This document shows, one piece after another, positions 33,721-45,639 of a stretch of DNA of 64,000 bases. The notes below the pieces were generated by a model. The model was not told where the DNA came from, searched no databases, and saw only the letters and a program-made list of their open reading frames with translations. Position numbers and translations under genes: made by a program. This DNA is from Brienomyrus brachyistius (Eukaryota > Chordata > Actinopteri > Osteoglossiformes > Mormyridae). The DNA is taken from NCBI RefSeq assembly GCF_023856365.1, contig NW_026042403.1:362324-426323 (forward strand), written 5' to 3'. Numbering within the stretch: position 1 is the first letter of the stretch; the number at the start of each line of letters is the position of its first letter.

Positions 33721-35132
33721 CAACCCCAAATCAGAAAAAGTTGGGATGGTATGTAAAATGAAAATCAAACTGAAAACAGCACTTTGTTAAATTATCTTTG
33801 ACCTGTATTACATTGAAAACAATACAACAGCACATTATTTAATGTGTTCCTCGTGAATTTCATTGTTCTTTTTCAAACACGTATTCCAATTTTGGTTCTT
33901 AGAACACATTTCAAAAAAAGTTGGGACAGTAAAGCATTTAGTACTTTGTAATGTCGCCATTCCTTTTCACAACACTTAAAAGACATTTAGGGACTGAAGA
34001 CACCAAGTGATGTAGTGTTTCAGGTGTAATTTTGTCCCATTCTTCCTGCAAACAAGTCTTAAAGCGGACAACAGTACGGGGTCTTCGTTGTCACATATTG
34101 CGCTTCAAAATGAACCACACATTCTCTATTGGAGACAGGTCGGGACTGCAGGCAGTCAAGTACCCATACCCTCTTCCTCCACAGCCAGGACTTTGTAATG
34201 TGTGCAGAATGTGGTTTCGCATTGTTTGTTGAAAAATGCATGGGCGTCCCTGGAAAAAATGTCTTCTTGAAGGTAACATATTGTGCTCCAAAATCTCTAT
34301 GTACTTTTCAGCATTAATGGTGCCATCACAGAACTGCAAGTTACCTTTGCCAAGGGCACTGACACAACCCCATACCATGACAGACCCTGGCTTTTGGACT
34401 TATTGCTGGTAACAGTCTGGGTGATCCTTTTCTTCTTTGGTCTGGAGCACACGGCATCCATTTCTCACAAAAAATACCTGAAATACTGATTCATCTGACC
34501 ACAGTACACGTTTTCACTGTGTGATGGTCCAACTCAGATGCGTTCTGAGCCCAGAGAAGCCGACGGCGCTTCTGGACACTGTTAAGATGGGGCTTGCTTT
34601 TGGCACAGTACAGTTTTAACTGGCATTTGTGGATGTAACTACGTATTGTGGTACTTGACAAAGGTTTGCCAAAGTAGTCATATGTGGTCATATCGCTTAT
34701 AGATGAATGACGATTCTTGATGCAGTGGGATGCTGAGGGATCGGAGATCACGGTAGTTCAACTTAGGCTTGCTTCCTTGTCCTTTACGCACTGAAATTGC
34801 TTCAGATTCCTTCAATCTTTTAATTATGGTATGCACTGATGAAGGTGAAATATCCAAATCTCTTCCTGTCGTTCTTTGAGGAACATTGTTTTTAAACATT
34901 TCAATAATTTTCTCACGTATTTGTGCTGCTTTTGTACCAAATCATAATTACAATCACCTGTTGACATCACTTGTTTCAAATCACATCATTATTTAACCAA
35001 TTTACCTCACTACTGGCCCTAAATCGCTCCTGTCCCAACTTTTTTGGAAATGTGTTGCAAGAACCAAAATTGGAATACGTGTTTATTTTGAGGAAAACAA
35101 TGAAATTCATGAGGAACACATTAAATAATGTG
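33721..35132 (-). mobile_element. Tc1-like DNA transposon, decayed (unit 2)
   Basis: The left end is caaccccaaatcagaaaaag followed by ttgggatgg. About 100 bp at 33832-33928 (cacattatttaatgtgttcc to aaaaaagttgggac) is repeated inverted at 35035-35132. On the right the sequence outside this inner repeat is lost, so the outer terminal repeat is missing there. The minus-strand transposase between the arms is dead, and the element cannot move. Confidence 0.82.
33960..34930 (-). pseudogene. Tc1-family transposase pseudogene (unit 2)
   Basis: On the minus strand, frame pieces in order are: an N-terminal helix-turn-helix (VPQRTTGRDLDISPSSVHTI, IKRLKES), a second DNA-binding part (NRHSSISDMTT, PLSSTTIRSYIHKCQLKLYC), and a catalytic part MVWGCVSALGKGNLQFCDGT with YIEILEHNMLPS, the remains of the Q-D-N-A-x-P-H box split by a frameshift, and the D-L-S-P-I-E-N-VW box holding the final acidic residue of the DDE triad. 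At least four frameshifts and several stops separate the pieces. Confidence 0.85.
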
Positions 35133-35142
35133 ATGGGGGTAA

Positions 35143-35700
35143 CACAATAAATTCAAGATTTTTATTTGTCGTACAAATGTAGTGGTACACTGGCAGCGAA
35201 ATGAAATTGTCGTTACTCCAGTCGGTGTAATAAACACACTAGTAAAAGGACATCAAAATTAAACAACGTGAATTAACTGAAACTACAGAAAGATAATAAG
35301 AAAATATAACAATAAAAGGTATATAAAAAGTAAAGATGAAAATGTATAAAAAATATGTAGAAATGTTTAAAGTACAGATTGTAGTTATAGCATATTTTAG
35401 CTTTTAATCTGTGATGTTAATGATCCTACTGGCCGGGGGTAGAAGCTTCTCCTCGGCCTCTCAGTCCCGGCCATAAGGCCCCGGGGACTTATGCAGGGCG
35501 GCAGTTCTGTCCTGGTGATTCTCTGGGCGCATCGTATCACCCTCAGCGGGACTCGGCGGCCCTCAGAGCTGGAGCTGCCATACCGAGCAGTTATGCTCCC
35601 GGAGAGCACAGATCCCACATTGCCGCTGTAGAAGGTTTTTTGTGGCACAGACGAGAGTCTGTATTTCCACAGCTGCCTCACATGATACACTCACTGTCAG
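35143..35700 (-). pseudogene. LINE ORF2 C-terminus and 3' tail (unit 2)
   Basis: Minus-strand frame 35690-35397 includes KTFYSGNVGSVLSGSITARY, GRRVPLRVIRCAQRITRTEL and ERPRRSFYPRPVGSL. This matches the end of CR1/L2-type fish LINE ORF2, with a deletion in the middle. The A+T-rich 3' part runs to about 35143 (ttcaagatttttatttgtcg on plus). It abuts, and probably removed, the right terminal repeat of the Tc1-like element. Confidence 0.65.
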
Positions 35701-36404
35701 GCTTTCAGCACTAAAGTTACAGATTACTGGGTGGCCGAGAGGTCTGTGAAATTTGGAGGGTCAGTAGCTTGCCTGGGAAGCCTTAGCATTCAGCGAAAAC
35801 TGAACAGAGAGCCCTGTAGCAGGGTTGTCTAATTTGTTTAGCTGGCTGGCATAAGATTTTCAGTTTGAAACAAGTATGCACACAGATTTACATGTACGTA
35901 ACAGTTTTATTACCTTGTAAATAGTTTGCAGGGTTTTCAAAGTACCCCAGTGCATTTGATATAGCGAATTTTAGGTTTATAATGAAATAATATAGATTTG
36001 CCCTAAGATTTAATAAGATTTCTTGCGTGAGCGTGAGAGTCTGAAGGTGTGAGTGTCACACCAGATGGGTGAGAGCTGGCAACCCTGGCTCTGTTCAGTA
36101 GCCTCAGAAATTCTTTCGAACTTTCCAAACACAGCTGATGGAAATCAATGGACGCAAAGGTTCTCAGTGACCATTTTAGCTTGTTTTTAGACTAAAGGCC
36201 TATGATGGATCTTTGGAATGTTGCGGAGATACGAATGCTGAGGACAGCATACTTTGTGCTGTGAGTGTTATGTTAACCATGTAAACAAAGAGGAAGTACA
36301 CAGTCCAACCAGATACTATATTGAAATGCTAACAAGTTTTTAAATATTTTTATTCAAGTGACTTTAAGTCTGGATAATGTTTTTAATGGTTGGAAACGTG
36401 TGTA

Positions 36405-37289
36405 TTACTGTATAATTAAATAATTAAACTTCTGAAATGGCCGCTCAGTGCAGGAGGAGGCTGCAAACCTGAAGAGGCACACAACCGTATGGGTGGGGCA
36501 GGGGATCAATGGTGTGAGGTAGAGGACCAGGGCAGTGGGATTGCAGTGGCACAAGGGCAACCGTGTGGTCATCATGGGCTCCTCCAATGGCAGCTTCAGG
36601 TAAGTCGCTCTGATAAACCCCGTTAGACTCCAGTGAAGTGAGTGAGGCTGCAGCGCTACACTGGAGGGGACACATGTGGGCTCAGGGGCCCATGTGACTG
36701 TAGCAGAGGAAGGGATCTCTAGCTGATGTGGAGGTACAGGCCCAGTGGCAGTAAGGGGTGGGCAGTCAGCTGCAGAGGCTGCGGGGCCAGCGGCCCCACT
36801 GTACACATGGACCGCAGGGAATCTCAGCATGTTGTGCCCAAAGTCCAGCACACATGCCGTGCTCCGGGGGAAATTCAGGCCCAGGATGGAGGGATCGAGC
36901 ATGTCAGCCATCCACATAGTTACTATTCACAACTAAACCCCCCATGTCAAAAGGGAACAACCCCGTCCCTCTTAAAGGGGCCAGGTCACCAGTCATTGTT
37001 CTCACCTGCACCAATGTCAGTTCTAGACAGTGTCTGGTCTCACCAGGGTTGCAGTGGAACCTGTATGGACTAGGGCAGTACATGCGACTCACATCACTAT
37101 GGTGGGTATGTGACAGAAGTTGCCTCTGTGAGTCCAATCCGTAGTCACCACCTCTGCAGCAGGTGGCAGCAGGGCCACCTCCCCGGTGTCAACAAGGAAG
37201 TTCCGGAAATTAACCTTGTTGGCCCACATCTTCCCGACTATGCGTGCCCTTGGCGGAACCCTGGGTGGCGGTGAACTTGGGACACTGTC
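36405..37289 (-). pseudogene. Decayed Ty3/gypsy-like Pol fragment (unit 3)
   Basis: Third copy. The 170-codon frame (36917-36405) has one T-to-I change in the middle relative to units 1 and 2. Confidence 0.5.
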
Positions 37290-37895
37290 TGAGGATTGAG
37301 GGGTGGGGGGGGGGTGCTGCTGCCTGTCAGCCTACAGGCAGTCTGCCTCCAGGAAGTAAACCTGAGGGCCTGGGTCCTCCAAGCCCTTTGGCGTTTACAG
37401 CTTGGTTGATTTCTCCCGCCTCGTTCCCCGCCACCTTGCTGCCCACAATTTCTCTCTCCAAAGCCAGTTCCAGGGCCTCGTCTAGGGACGCAGAGGGGTT
37501 GGCTGTGTCTGAATGTGAGCTATCTGGGGTTAAGTGTCTAGATAAACTGATCCCTGGCCAGTTCACTCTGTACTGATAGAGCCATGTGAGCACAGACACG
37601 CCTACACAACCCCTTGATATCATTAAGCAGGATGCAGAGAGACTCATTTGACTCAGTCCCTGCACCTATTGTTTAACTGAGAGGGCAGAAGTCCTCACAC
37701 TGCCCACAGCGATTCTGCAGGGCACTGACCAGTGTCTCATCCAGGGGCTCAAGCAACCAGCAGTGTACACCTCAGAAAAACATGTGTGACAACCCTGAGG
37801 ACCTGCTTGCATACCACAATGGTATCCCATCTCCCCTTGCTCTTTGAAGGGGTACCACCCATCCAGTATAGTTATCACTGGGCTATCACAATGTC

Positions 37896-38015
37896 ATCAC
37901 AATACTAAAGACTGAAACAAAGCCGTGAGGTCAGACCCTCTGTATACAGCACACAGTCTCACCCTCACATCCTGTATGACCACATTTCTGCTGTTCACAT
38001 GGCATTTCTCCAGCT
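37896..38015 (+). repeat. Receptor-family intron-1 remnant, copy A (unit 3)
   Basis: Counterpart of 1606-1725. The sequence just downstream differs from units 1 and 2 (catttctccagcttccattg) and matches unit 4. Confidence 0.58.
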
Positions 38016-38730
38016 TCCATTGCCCTGCAATGGACTGACGTGCTGTTGAAGGTCTACCTCACTTTACACTTTGCCCATGTCTTGTGTGTATACCCTGTCC
38101 GCTCCTAACGTGTATTTAGTTTGTGTAAATCTATCACTGCATCTGCATTTCGCAGTTCAGCTTCTGACAACATTGTGTTTCCCATCTGTGTATTTGGGTT
38201 CGGTGCTTGTTGGGTGCCTGTCGTGGTCCTTCAATTTACAATTGTACGCGGGGCATGCTGGGATATGCGCCCCGCCGGTGTTACACTAGTATAAAAAAAG
38301 GAATCTGGTCGAGTTTGTTCATTGACCAAATTTAGTTTTTGCGAACCAAATTGTTTGTAGGCCAAAGCATTTGTGAACTGCAAGCACTACTGTACTAATG
38401 ATAAATTTGTATGAAAAAATGGAGACAATTTCTGAGATACCAGAGCGATCCGTGTACTGTAATATTTATCTCATCAATAACACAGTAAAAATACACATTA
38501 GCGCCAATTCATCTTCTTTATTCATCATGAATATTTTAATTCATTAATGCAGGAGTCTGTGATAAATCGCTATCAGCATTTGGTTTATAATGGCCAATTA
38601 ATGATAACTAAAAAGAAACAGAGAGACTGAAGACAGAACTTTCAACCATGATATGAGTGCTGTTGCTGCATAATTTGTCCACCAGGGGTCACAGCGCAAC
38701 CCCCATCTCGGCAAGATGGATGACTTGAAA

Positions 38731-39936
38731 TATGTTTCTATATCAAGTTGAATTATTTTTATTTCTATAGCACATTTAAAAACAATCTATGTTGTGCCAA
38801 AGTGCTGTAGGTCAAAATAATATAAATATATAGTAAAAGTAGAGACATTGGCCAATGTTACACAATGTTACACAAAAAATAATCAGAATCAGACTGTGGT
38901 TTATTGCCAAGTAGGTTGACCCTACAAGGAATTCTTTTTGGTATAATGGTGCTCCATGGAAAAACAAGACTAAGCAACAACCAAGTTCAAAAAACAGTGC
39001 AAAAGTTATACAATAATCTAGTAATAAATATAAAATCACTATAAATGTTAAATACATGATGTGCAAAGCAGAATAGTCTGATTAAATAGATAAATAAAAT
39101 GTGTTCCTGTGTGTGCAGGGTCAGTACAGAGATGCATCTAATAAGAAGCGGTGTAAGGCTGAATTAGCTCCGAGACGGACTGGGGACCTATGCCATGTAT
39201 CGCCTTAGAAAGAAATAAGAAATCTTTAAACTGTATTCTCAGAAATTCTCAAAACTTAACAGGTAGCCAATGCAATGCAGCCAACACAGGGGAAATTTGG
39301 TGTCTATTTTTTGTTGAGAGCCTGGTAGCACCGTTTTGAACAAGGTGTAGTCAGAATAAAGATGCTTCTGGTAAACCTGGGTACAGAGAACGGCAGTAAC
39401 CCAATCAGGATAAAAGCAGGAGTAACTCTCCAGGTCTTTGGCTGAAAGGTGTGGTTTAAGCCAGGCTATTGAACTCAGCTGACAGAAACACCCCTTCACA
39501 ACAGCATTTATTTGTTTATCAAACTCAGTGATGAATCAAAGATGACACCAAGATTTTTAGTATGTGACTGGAAGTTTTCTGAATGAGGCCCTAATTGTTC
39601 TCTGAGATCATGTACAGTGACCAAAACTCATTACCTCTGTCTTGTTTTCATTAATCTGGACGAAAGTCATTGCTGTCCTGTTCTTAATATCCTCCAGACA
39701 GTTAGAAAGGGCCACCAGAGAGCAGCAGTCACCAGGTTTTAATGGCAGATAGAGCTGCGTATCACCAGCATAGCAATGATATTTTACATAATAACGTTCA
39801 CAAATAGAGCCCAAAGGAAGCATGTATAGAGGGAATATGAGAGGGCCTGTATCACAGGACTGGATATGTTTACAAATAAGGCCATAGTACTGAAGGGGTG
39901 TGGCCATCCCACACAGTGACAAGCCCATTCATTCAC
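38731..39936 (-). pseudogene. L2-like LINE fragment (unit 3)
   Basis: Third copy, with a few more substitutions (AGDTQLYLPLKP, PLGSICERYY). Some of these look closer to the usual L2 sequence than units 1 and 2. The 5.7-kb L1-type LINE is inserted immediately to its right at 39953. Confidence 0.8.
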
Positions 39937-39952
39937 CTCATCTAGGCCTTTT
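39936..39952 (+). repeat. Target-site duplication of the unit 3 LINE, left copy
   Basis: CCTCATCTAGGCCTTTT, matching 45640-45656. The empty site in units 1 and 2 (3646-3662; 20240-20256) has this sequence once. The cleavage point CCTTTT/ACT fits the TTTT/A preference of L1-type endonucleases. The last four T could belong to the tail. Confidence 0.9.
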
Positions 39953-40204
39953 TTTTCCAACAATATCTTTATTAAAATTTTAAAAAATACAGAAATTACA
40001 GAAGTTTGAGTGCTTCCACATCGAAAGGAGCATCCAACGCAACTAAATTATTGTATAACAATCAATCAACCTTCCTTGCAAATCAGACATTTAAAAGATG
40101 ATAGAAAAATATTTAGGTGGAAGTACAAAATATGACCTGTAAATAATAACTTAATCAAATAAAAGAAAAACACAAAGCCCAAAAAAACCCCCAAAAAACA
40201 TAAA

Positions 40205-40207
40205 AAA

Positions 40208-40250
<43 letters not shown>

Positions 40251-40252
40251 AA
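40205..40252 (+). repeat. (AAAT)n microsatellite in the LINE 3' UTR
   Basis: About twelve perfect ataa/aaat tetramers on the plus strand. Confidence 0.9.
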
Positions 40253-40385
40253 AACCCCAACAACAAATAAGTTTCTCTATTTTCCAAGGGTTGCTCAACT
40301 CCACCTCAATTGTACTGTTCTGTATTGTTCAAAATTACAAACTCAAATTTATTTAGTTTAGGAAGCTGCAGAGGGCCGACATCAA

Positions 40386-43300
40386 TTACATCTCATCTGC
40401 CTCATTCACAATACTACTAAGATCCACATTTTCCATATATTGCATAAAGGGACCCCAAATGTTTTGAAAAAGTGACAGTTTTCCCTTGACAATGTAAGTA
40501 ATTTTCTCCATAGGTAAAGTTGTGGACAGTTCCTTTATCCAGTTAATGAGTTTTGGTTTACTGGTCTTCCTCCATGAGAGTGCTATGACTCTTTTTGCTA
40601 ACAGTAGACATAAGTCCATGGCGGTAATTATCTTTCTAGACATAAGATGTCCATCAGGATATAAACCTAAAATAAATAGTTTAGGGTCAAGATCTAATTG
40701 TATACCCAATATAGTATCCAGAGCTTGTTTGATCTCTTTCCAAAACAATTGTACTTTATTGCATTCCCAGATACAGTGGAAGAATGTCCCTTTCTCCTCT
40801 CCACACCTGAAACACAAGTCTGGGCTATCACCATTATACTTATTAAGCTTTTCTGGAGTCACATATGTCCTCATTAGCCAATTATATTGCAGTACTTTAA
40901 GACGGGTACTGGTAGTTTGTGTTTGTGCTTCAGCACATGCCTCCTCCCAGTCTTCGGAGGATAAGTCCTCCTGTAAGTCTTCCCTCCAGGCATTAAGTTT
41001 CCCTAAAGAAGATTCAGGGGAACCCTCTACTAATATATTATATAGTTTGGAGATTATTCCCTTTCCAAAGCAATCTTTTTTCATTTCTGTTTCCAATGTG
41101 GATAACGGAGGGATTGACAAGCATTGATTTTGAGATAATCCAATAAAGTTTCTCATTTGTAGATATTTAAATCGATGTTTGCATGGAATATCATACTTGG
41201 CAATCAACTCCTCAAATGACATCAAAGTCTCATCCTCTGATCCCATGAGGTCCCCTATTGTCTTTAAACCTTTGTCAGCCCACTTCCTAAAACCAGGGTC
41301 TGCTCTGCCTGGAGGGAAAAAATGATTACCCCATATTGGGCTGAAGCGTGCGAGAGAGGTGGATTCACCCAGATATTTCTTAACCTGATACCAGATTATA
41401 ATCATATTTCTGACTATAGGATTTTTTGTCTTTTTTTTCAACATTTTGACTTTTGCTGAATATAGGTATTGGGGAAGGGGAAGAGGTACCGAGCAGTTTT
41501 CAATATTCATCCAAGGCGGGAGGGATTTATCTGTAAAATAATACATCATAGTCCTCAATTGAGCTGCCCAATAGTACCAAAGTGGATTGGGACATTTGAG
41601 GCCTCCTCTTTCATACGGTAAGTACAAGAGTGATAAACGCAGCCTCGGTCGTCTATTATTCCACAAAAAACGTACAAAAATTGTTTTCAGGTGTGAGAAT
41701 AAATTAGCAGGAGGTGACAATGGAATGTTCTGGAACAAGTACAGAAGTTTGGGCATTATGTTTAGTTTAAGAACATTAATTCTTGCTATAAGTGACAAGG
41801 GCAAGGGTTTCCATCTATCTACAGATGAGATGATGGAATTTATCATAGGGGTGTAGTTAGCTCCAACAATGTCTCTCAAACATGGCACTATCCTAATCCC
41901 GAGATAGGTAAAACAGTCTACCATTTTGAATTGGAAAGAATTTCCGGCACTTCTTCTCTCTTCTGAGTTAAGTATCATTAATGAAGATTTTTCTTTGTTC
42001 ACTTTATATCCTGATATCCGTCCAAATGTGTGTAATAAATCCAACAAGGCTGGGATAGAATCTTTCAGTTTTTCCAAAAAAAGGATGACATCATCTGCAA
42101 ATAAAGCAATTCTATGTTCCTGTTGATTTACTGATAAACCAGTTATGTTTTTATGAGACCGCACCGCAATGGCAAACGGTTCAATTGCTAAAATAAACAA
42201 TAAGGGGGACAAAGGGCACCCTTGCCTACATCCCCGTTTAATTTCAAATGGTTTAGATATAATTCCATTTGTCAGTATTTCAGCATATGGTTCATTATAT
42301 AGAAGTCTAATCCACCGACAGAAATTATCCCCACAGCCAAATCTTTTTAATATTTCAAATAAGTAGGGCCACTCAACTCTATCAAAGGCCTTTTTGGCAT
42401 CCAGTGATAGTAAAGCATTGTCTGTTTTTCCTTCCTGATTATGAAGAATATCCAACACTCGTCTCACATTATGAAATCCCTGTCTACCTGCAATAAACCC
42501 ATTCTGGTCACAGGGAATTAGATCAGGTAAGAATCTCTCCAGTCTTCGAGCCAAAATTTTACAAAGTATCTTTAAATCCACATTAAGAAGACTTATTGGT
42601 CTTAGGTTTCCACATTTATTGCACGGTTTACCTGGTTTGGGTAGTAAAGTTATCAGAGCTCCTCTTAATGAAGCCGGAAGGATTCCCTTCTCAAATGAAT
42701 CCGCGAACATGTCAAAAAGAGGGGACAGCAATTTAGTTTTAAATTTCCTATAAATTTCTGTCGGCAGCCCATCTGGGCCTGGGGTTTTACCTGTTTTCAA
42801 ATGATCTATTGCTATAGATATTTCCTCCTTTGTTATAGGTGTATTAAGGTCTGCACTTATTAGTTCTGAAATGCTAGGTATCTGAAGGGTATCTAAGAAG
42901 AGATTTTGCTCTTGTCCCATATGTGTTATGTCTGAGCTGTATAGTTTTTCATAAAAAAAAAACTTAAAAGTTTCATTAATTCCTAGAGGGTCAACAATGA
43001 TCTGTCCATCACTGTTTACAACTGAAGTAATGTTTTTCTCATTTTGTAATTGTCGGAGGCGCCAGGCTAATAATTTCCCGGGCTTTTCCCCTTGGTCATA
43101 GAATGATTGTTTAAGACGCAAAAGATGTGAGGCTGCTTTAGAAGCAGAAAGTTCGTTATACTGTGTTCTTAGTAATAAAAGCTTTTGATGGACTCTTGGA
43201 CAAAAGGTTTGAAAGTATTCTCCCTCAAGCAGCTCAATCTCCGCCTCCAACTTTTTTGTTTTCTTATAAGTTTGGTTTGCTCTATAACTTGTAAAACTAA

Positions 43301-44155
43301 TAATCTGACCTCTTAAGTAGGCCTTAAATGCTTCCCACCTTGTGCAGGGTGACGTTTAATCCGTATTAGTTTCAAAATAAATATTTATTTGCATAGTCTA
43401 TTTTTGTTTAAATCTCCATCTAGGGGGATCTCTTTTTAGTCTTAAATCTTCATATATTAATGAGTTTGGCGAATGGTCAGATATTAAAATGCTATCGTAG
43501 TGACAATCCTTTATTTTGTACCTCATATTGCCAGAAACTAAAAAAAAAAAAAAAAAAAAAGTGTATTTGAGTAGCAGGAGAATTTTAAGACCTTGGGGTT
43601 CATATCCCTCCAAATATCCCTCAGATCAAGTTCTTTCATAAAATGTTGAATAGTTTGTCTACTTTTAGGATGCGAGAAATCAATACCTGAGCTCCTATCC
43701 AATTCTGGATTCAATGTACAATTAAAATCCCCTCCTATAATAAAGCTACCAGACAGAGATGATGCTGTCAAAAAAAGATTATGAAAAAACTTTGGGTCGT
43801 CAATGTTTGGAGCATAGATATTTATCAGGATTATTTTTTCCGTAATAAGTGTGCCCTGTAAAATAATATATCTCCCCGCCTTGTCTTTAATAACCCTTGT
43901 CACATGGAATGGTATAGATTTGTGGATCAAAATCATAACACCTCTTGCCTGAGAGGTGAAGGGTGCAGAATATATACTGCCCTGCCACCTCCTCCTAATC
44001 TTCGCCTCTTGACTAGACAACAGGTGTGTTTCCTGAAGTAGCATGATATCAGAGTGCATAGATTTCACCCTAGTCATTACTTGTTTTACCTTCTCCAGTT
44101 TTTGTAGTCCTCTGCAGTTCCAAGAAGAAATTTTAATTCTTATTCCACCAGACAT
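40386..44155 (-). pseudogene. LINE ORF2 (endonuclease/reverse transcriptase), broken
   Basis: Starts at ATG 44155 (MSGGIRIKISSWNCRGLQ). The APE endonuclease part has SSWNCRGL, LLQETHL, NIYAPN and GGDFNC, then breaks at a run of T (minus strand; about 43540-43560) that shifts the frame and has replaced the YSRIDY-type region. The frame resumes as LVSGNMRYKIKDCHYDSILI SDHSPN, then meets TAG (about 43397) and TAA (about 43351). From 43250 a 954-codon open frame holds the reverse transcriptase: motif A SLDAKKAFD, motif B RQGCPLSP, catalytic FADD (about residue 385 of that frame), and a C-terminal CFRCGEEKGTFFHCIWEC zinc knuckle (about 813-830). The copy cannot make full-length ORF2p. Confidence 0.9.
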
Positions 44156-44232
44156 AACACACAGCACTAAATGAGCTTCCCAACACATTTGAAATATTAA
44201 AGGATAGAGAAACAAATAACATCTGAATGTCA

Positions 44233-44589
44233 AAAACTACACCCACAACAATAAGTATTGAACATACCCCTTTAACTTGAACTTTGGTACCCATTTCCCT
44301 CCCCCTATATATACTGGTACTTGTCTAACAGCTAAAGGTTGTTCCACCCAAAAGTGAGGATCAACCGACTATGCCTAAACACCTTTCCCTCCTACCCCAC
44401 CCCGCTACATAAACAGAAAAACTCGTTATTGGATACATTAAGAAAATTAGGCTACTAATAGTAGCTGTAAGCCTCTGGACCGATAAACAAATATAACAAA
44501 TTGGCCTTTCTCTTTCACTCTTCTTTTAAAACTTAAAGCTCAGTAATTATTCCTTCATGCCAACACACAGCATGTCAATGATTACATTC
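44233..44589 (-). other. LINE inter-ORF spacer
   Basis: About 0.43 kb separate the ORF1 stop from the ORF2 ATG (44155). No conserved element recognised; C/A-rich on plus near 44390-44410. Confidence 0.6.
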
Positions 44590-45528
44590 TCAACCCAGTC
44601 CACTTTCTGACCTCAGAGCCTTCACAAAATTCTCCGCTTCACCTGGCTGGTTAAAGATGCGAGACTTTCCGTTGTATGTCACTATCAGTCGCGCGGGAGG
44701 AATCATGCCGTACCGGATCCCCATGGAGCGAAGCTGTTGTCTCACGGCGTTAAACTCTTTCTGTTTTCTGTGTACACCGGTCGCCAGGTCCTCATAAAAT
44801 CTCACCGGACGGTTCTTGAAAAGAATCTGTCCCTTTGCCCTGGCAGCTCTTATCACGGTCATTTTATCCTTGTAATTTAGGAACTTCATGATCATTGTCC
44901 TCGGTGCAGCGGTGTTTGACGTATTCTTCTGGCCGATCCGATGAGCTCTCTCCAGCGTCAGAGCGGTATGTAGCGGTGCCAAGTTCAGAGCCTCCGGCAG
45001 CCAGTTTTCCAAGAAGACGCACGCGTCCTCTCCTTCCGCGCCCTCGGGCAGGTTAACAAGTCTCAAGTTAGAACGTCGCGATCTGGCCTCCAGATCCAGC
45101 ACTTTGTCTTCGAGATCTTTGTTGTTATTTTCAAGAGTCCGTGCCTTTGCTTCCAAGGTGGTGATACTATCTTCTGCTGCAGATATCCGGGCCTCCGCCT
45201 CACCGACCCGCTTAGCACACTCATTAACATCCTTCCTCACAGTCTCTATTGCTGACAAAATACCGTCCAGTTTGGAGGAAAAATCCGATTTCAAGTTTGC
45301 AATAGCCGCCAGTACTGCGTCTAAGCTTTCGACCGTCTTTCCCCTCTCATTTGGCTTGTCAATTTTCTCCTCCATCACCTGACAGGTGTTGGTATTATTC
45401 TCGCTATCTTCACCACTAACATTAGCTTCACAGCTAGCCTCGGAGCTCGACTTAGAAGTGAAGTTAGACAATTTCGACTGAGTCGGTCTACTAATGTTTT
45501 TACCAAGTTTCTTTTGCGAGAGAGGCAT
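44590..45528 (-). CDS. LINE ORF1 protein (L1-type RNA-binding chaperone), intact
   Basis: 312 residues from ATG at 45528; the upstream in-frame GTG is not needed. Residues 1-60 are Ser/Lys/Glu-rich and disordered. About 65-155 is a heptad-rich coiled coil (ETVRKDVNECAKRVGEAEAR, NNNKDLEDKVLDLEARSRRS). About 155-250 is an RRM-like domain starting RSNLRLVNLPEGAEG and including the RAHRIG box. The basic C-terminal domain includes FLNYKDKMTVIRAARAKG. In L1 elements ORF1p forms trimers, coats the element RNA and acts as a nucleic-acid chaperone. No stop or frameshift is seen, so the product could be made if the promoter works. Confidence 0.9.
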   Translation of the reverse strand: MPLSQKKLGKNISRPTQSKLSNFTSKSSSEASCEANVSGEDSENNTNTCQVMEEKIDKPNERGKTVESLDAVLAAIANLKSDFSSKLDGILSAIETVRKDVNECAKRVGEAEARISAAEDSITTLEAKARTLENNNKDLEDKVLDLEARSRRSNLRLVNLPEGAEGEDACVFLENWLPEALNLAPLHTALTLERAHRIGQKNTSNTAAPRTMIMKFLNYKDKMTVIRAARAKGQILFKNRPVRFYEDLATGVHRKQKEFNAVRQQLRSMGIRYGMIPPARLIVTYNGKSRIFNQPGEAENFVKALRSESGLG

Positions 45529-45639
45529 CACTACTGGTCTTGTTCAACGTCCAATAAACGAGTATTATTCAGGATTTTACAGAAACATAGCGGAGCAGAA
45601 ATGGGCACGTCTTCTCAGCAAGCCGCCATTACCGGAAAC

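Larger units (their letters stand above)
33095..36282. repeat. 3.19-kb tail module, present in unit 2
   Basis: Lies between the sequences that are directly joined in unit 1 (16621-16645). It contains 0.6 kb of unrecognised sequence, a Tc1-like transposon, a LINE 3' end and 0.6 kb of unrecognised sequence (35700-36282). No target duplication flanks it and only a single shared t at the junction is seen, so it reads as a deletion from unit 1 rather than an insertion. Confidence 0.85.
16640..36289 (+). repeat. Tandem array unit 2 (19.65 kb)
   Basis: Second complete copy in the same orientation. It differs from unit 1 by a 46-bp deletion (unit 1 bases 1231-1276, junction near 17871), a 151-bp deletion in a LINE fragment (junction 28320), a 15-bp replacement at about 27411 and the added tail 33095-36282. 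Point differences elsewhere are sparse, so the duplication is recent or the copies are being homogenised. Confidence 0.95.
39953..45639 (-). mobile_element. Near-full-length L1/Tx1-like LINE (unit 3 only)
   Basis: A 5.7-kb minus-strand element between perfect target duplications. Order from its 5' end: 5' leader of about 110 bp (45639-45529), ORF1, a 0.43-kb spacer, ORF2, a 3' UTR with an AAAT microsatellite (40205-40252), AATAAA (39973-39968) and a short A tail. Units 1 and 2 have the empty site, so it inserted after unit 3 separated, or was lost by exchange in the others. The perfect duplication suggests a young insertion, yet ORF2 has lesions, so either it was copied from a defective source or it decayed afterwards. 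Confidence 0.93.

Noticed and set aside
40522..41127. 201-codon plus-strand ORF
   Set aside because: It lies entirely antisense to the LINE ORF2 reverse-transcriptase frame and is its shadow.
40386..43250. ATG start for the 954-codon LINE frame at 43250
   Set aside because: That position is TTG within a longer ORF2 whose frame continues upstream to stop codons at about 43351 and 43397; it is not a natural start.
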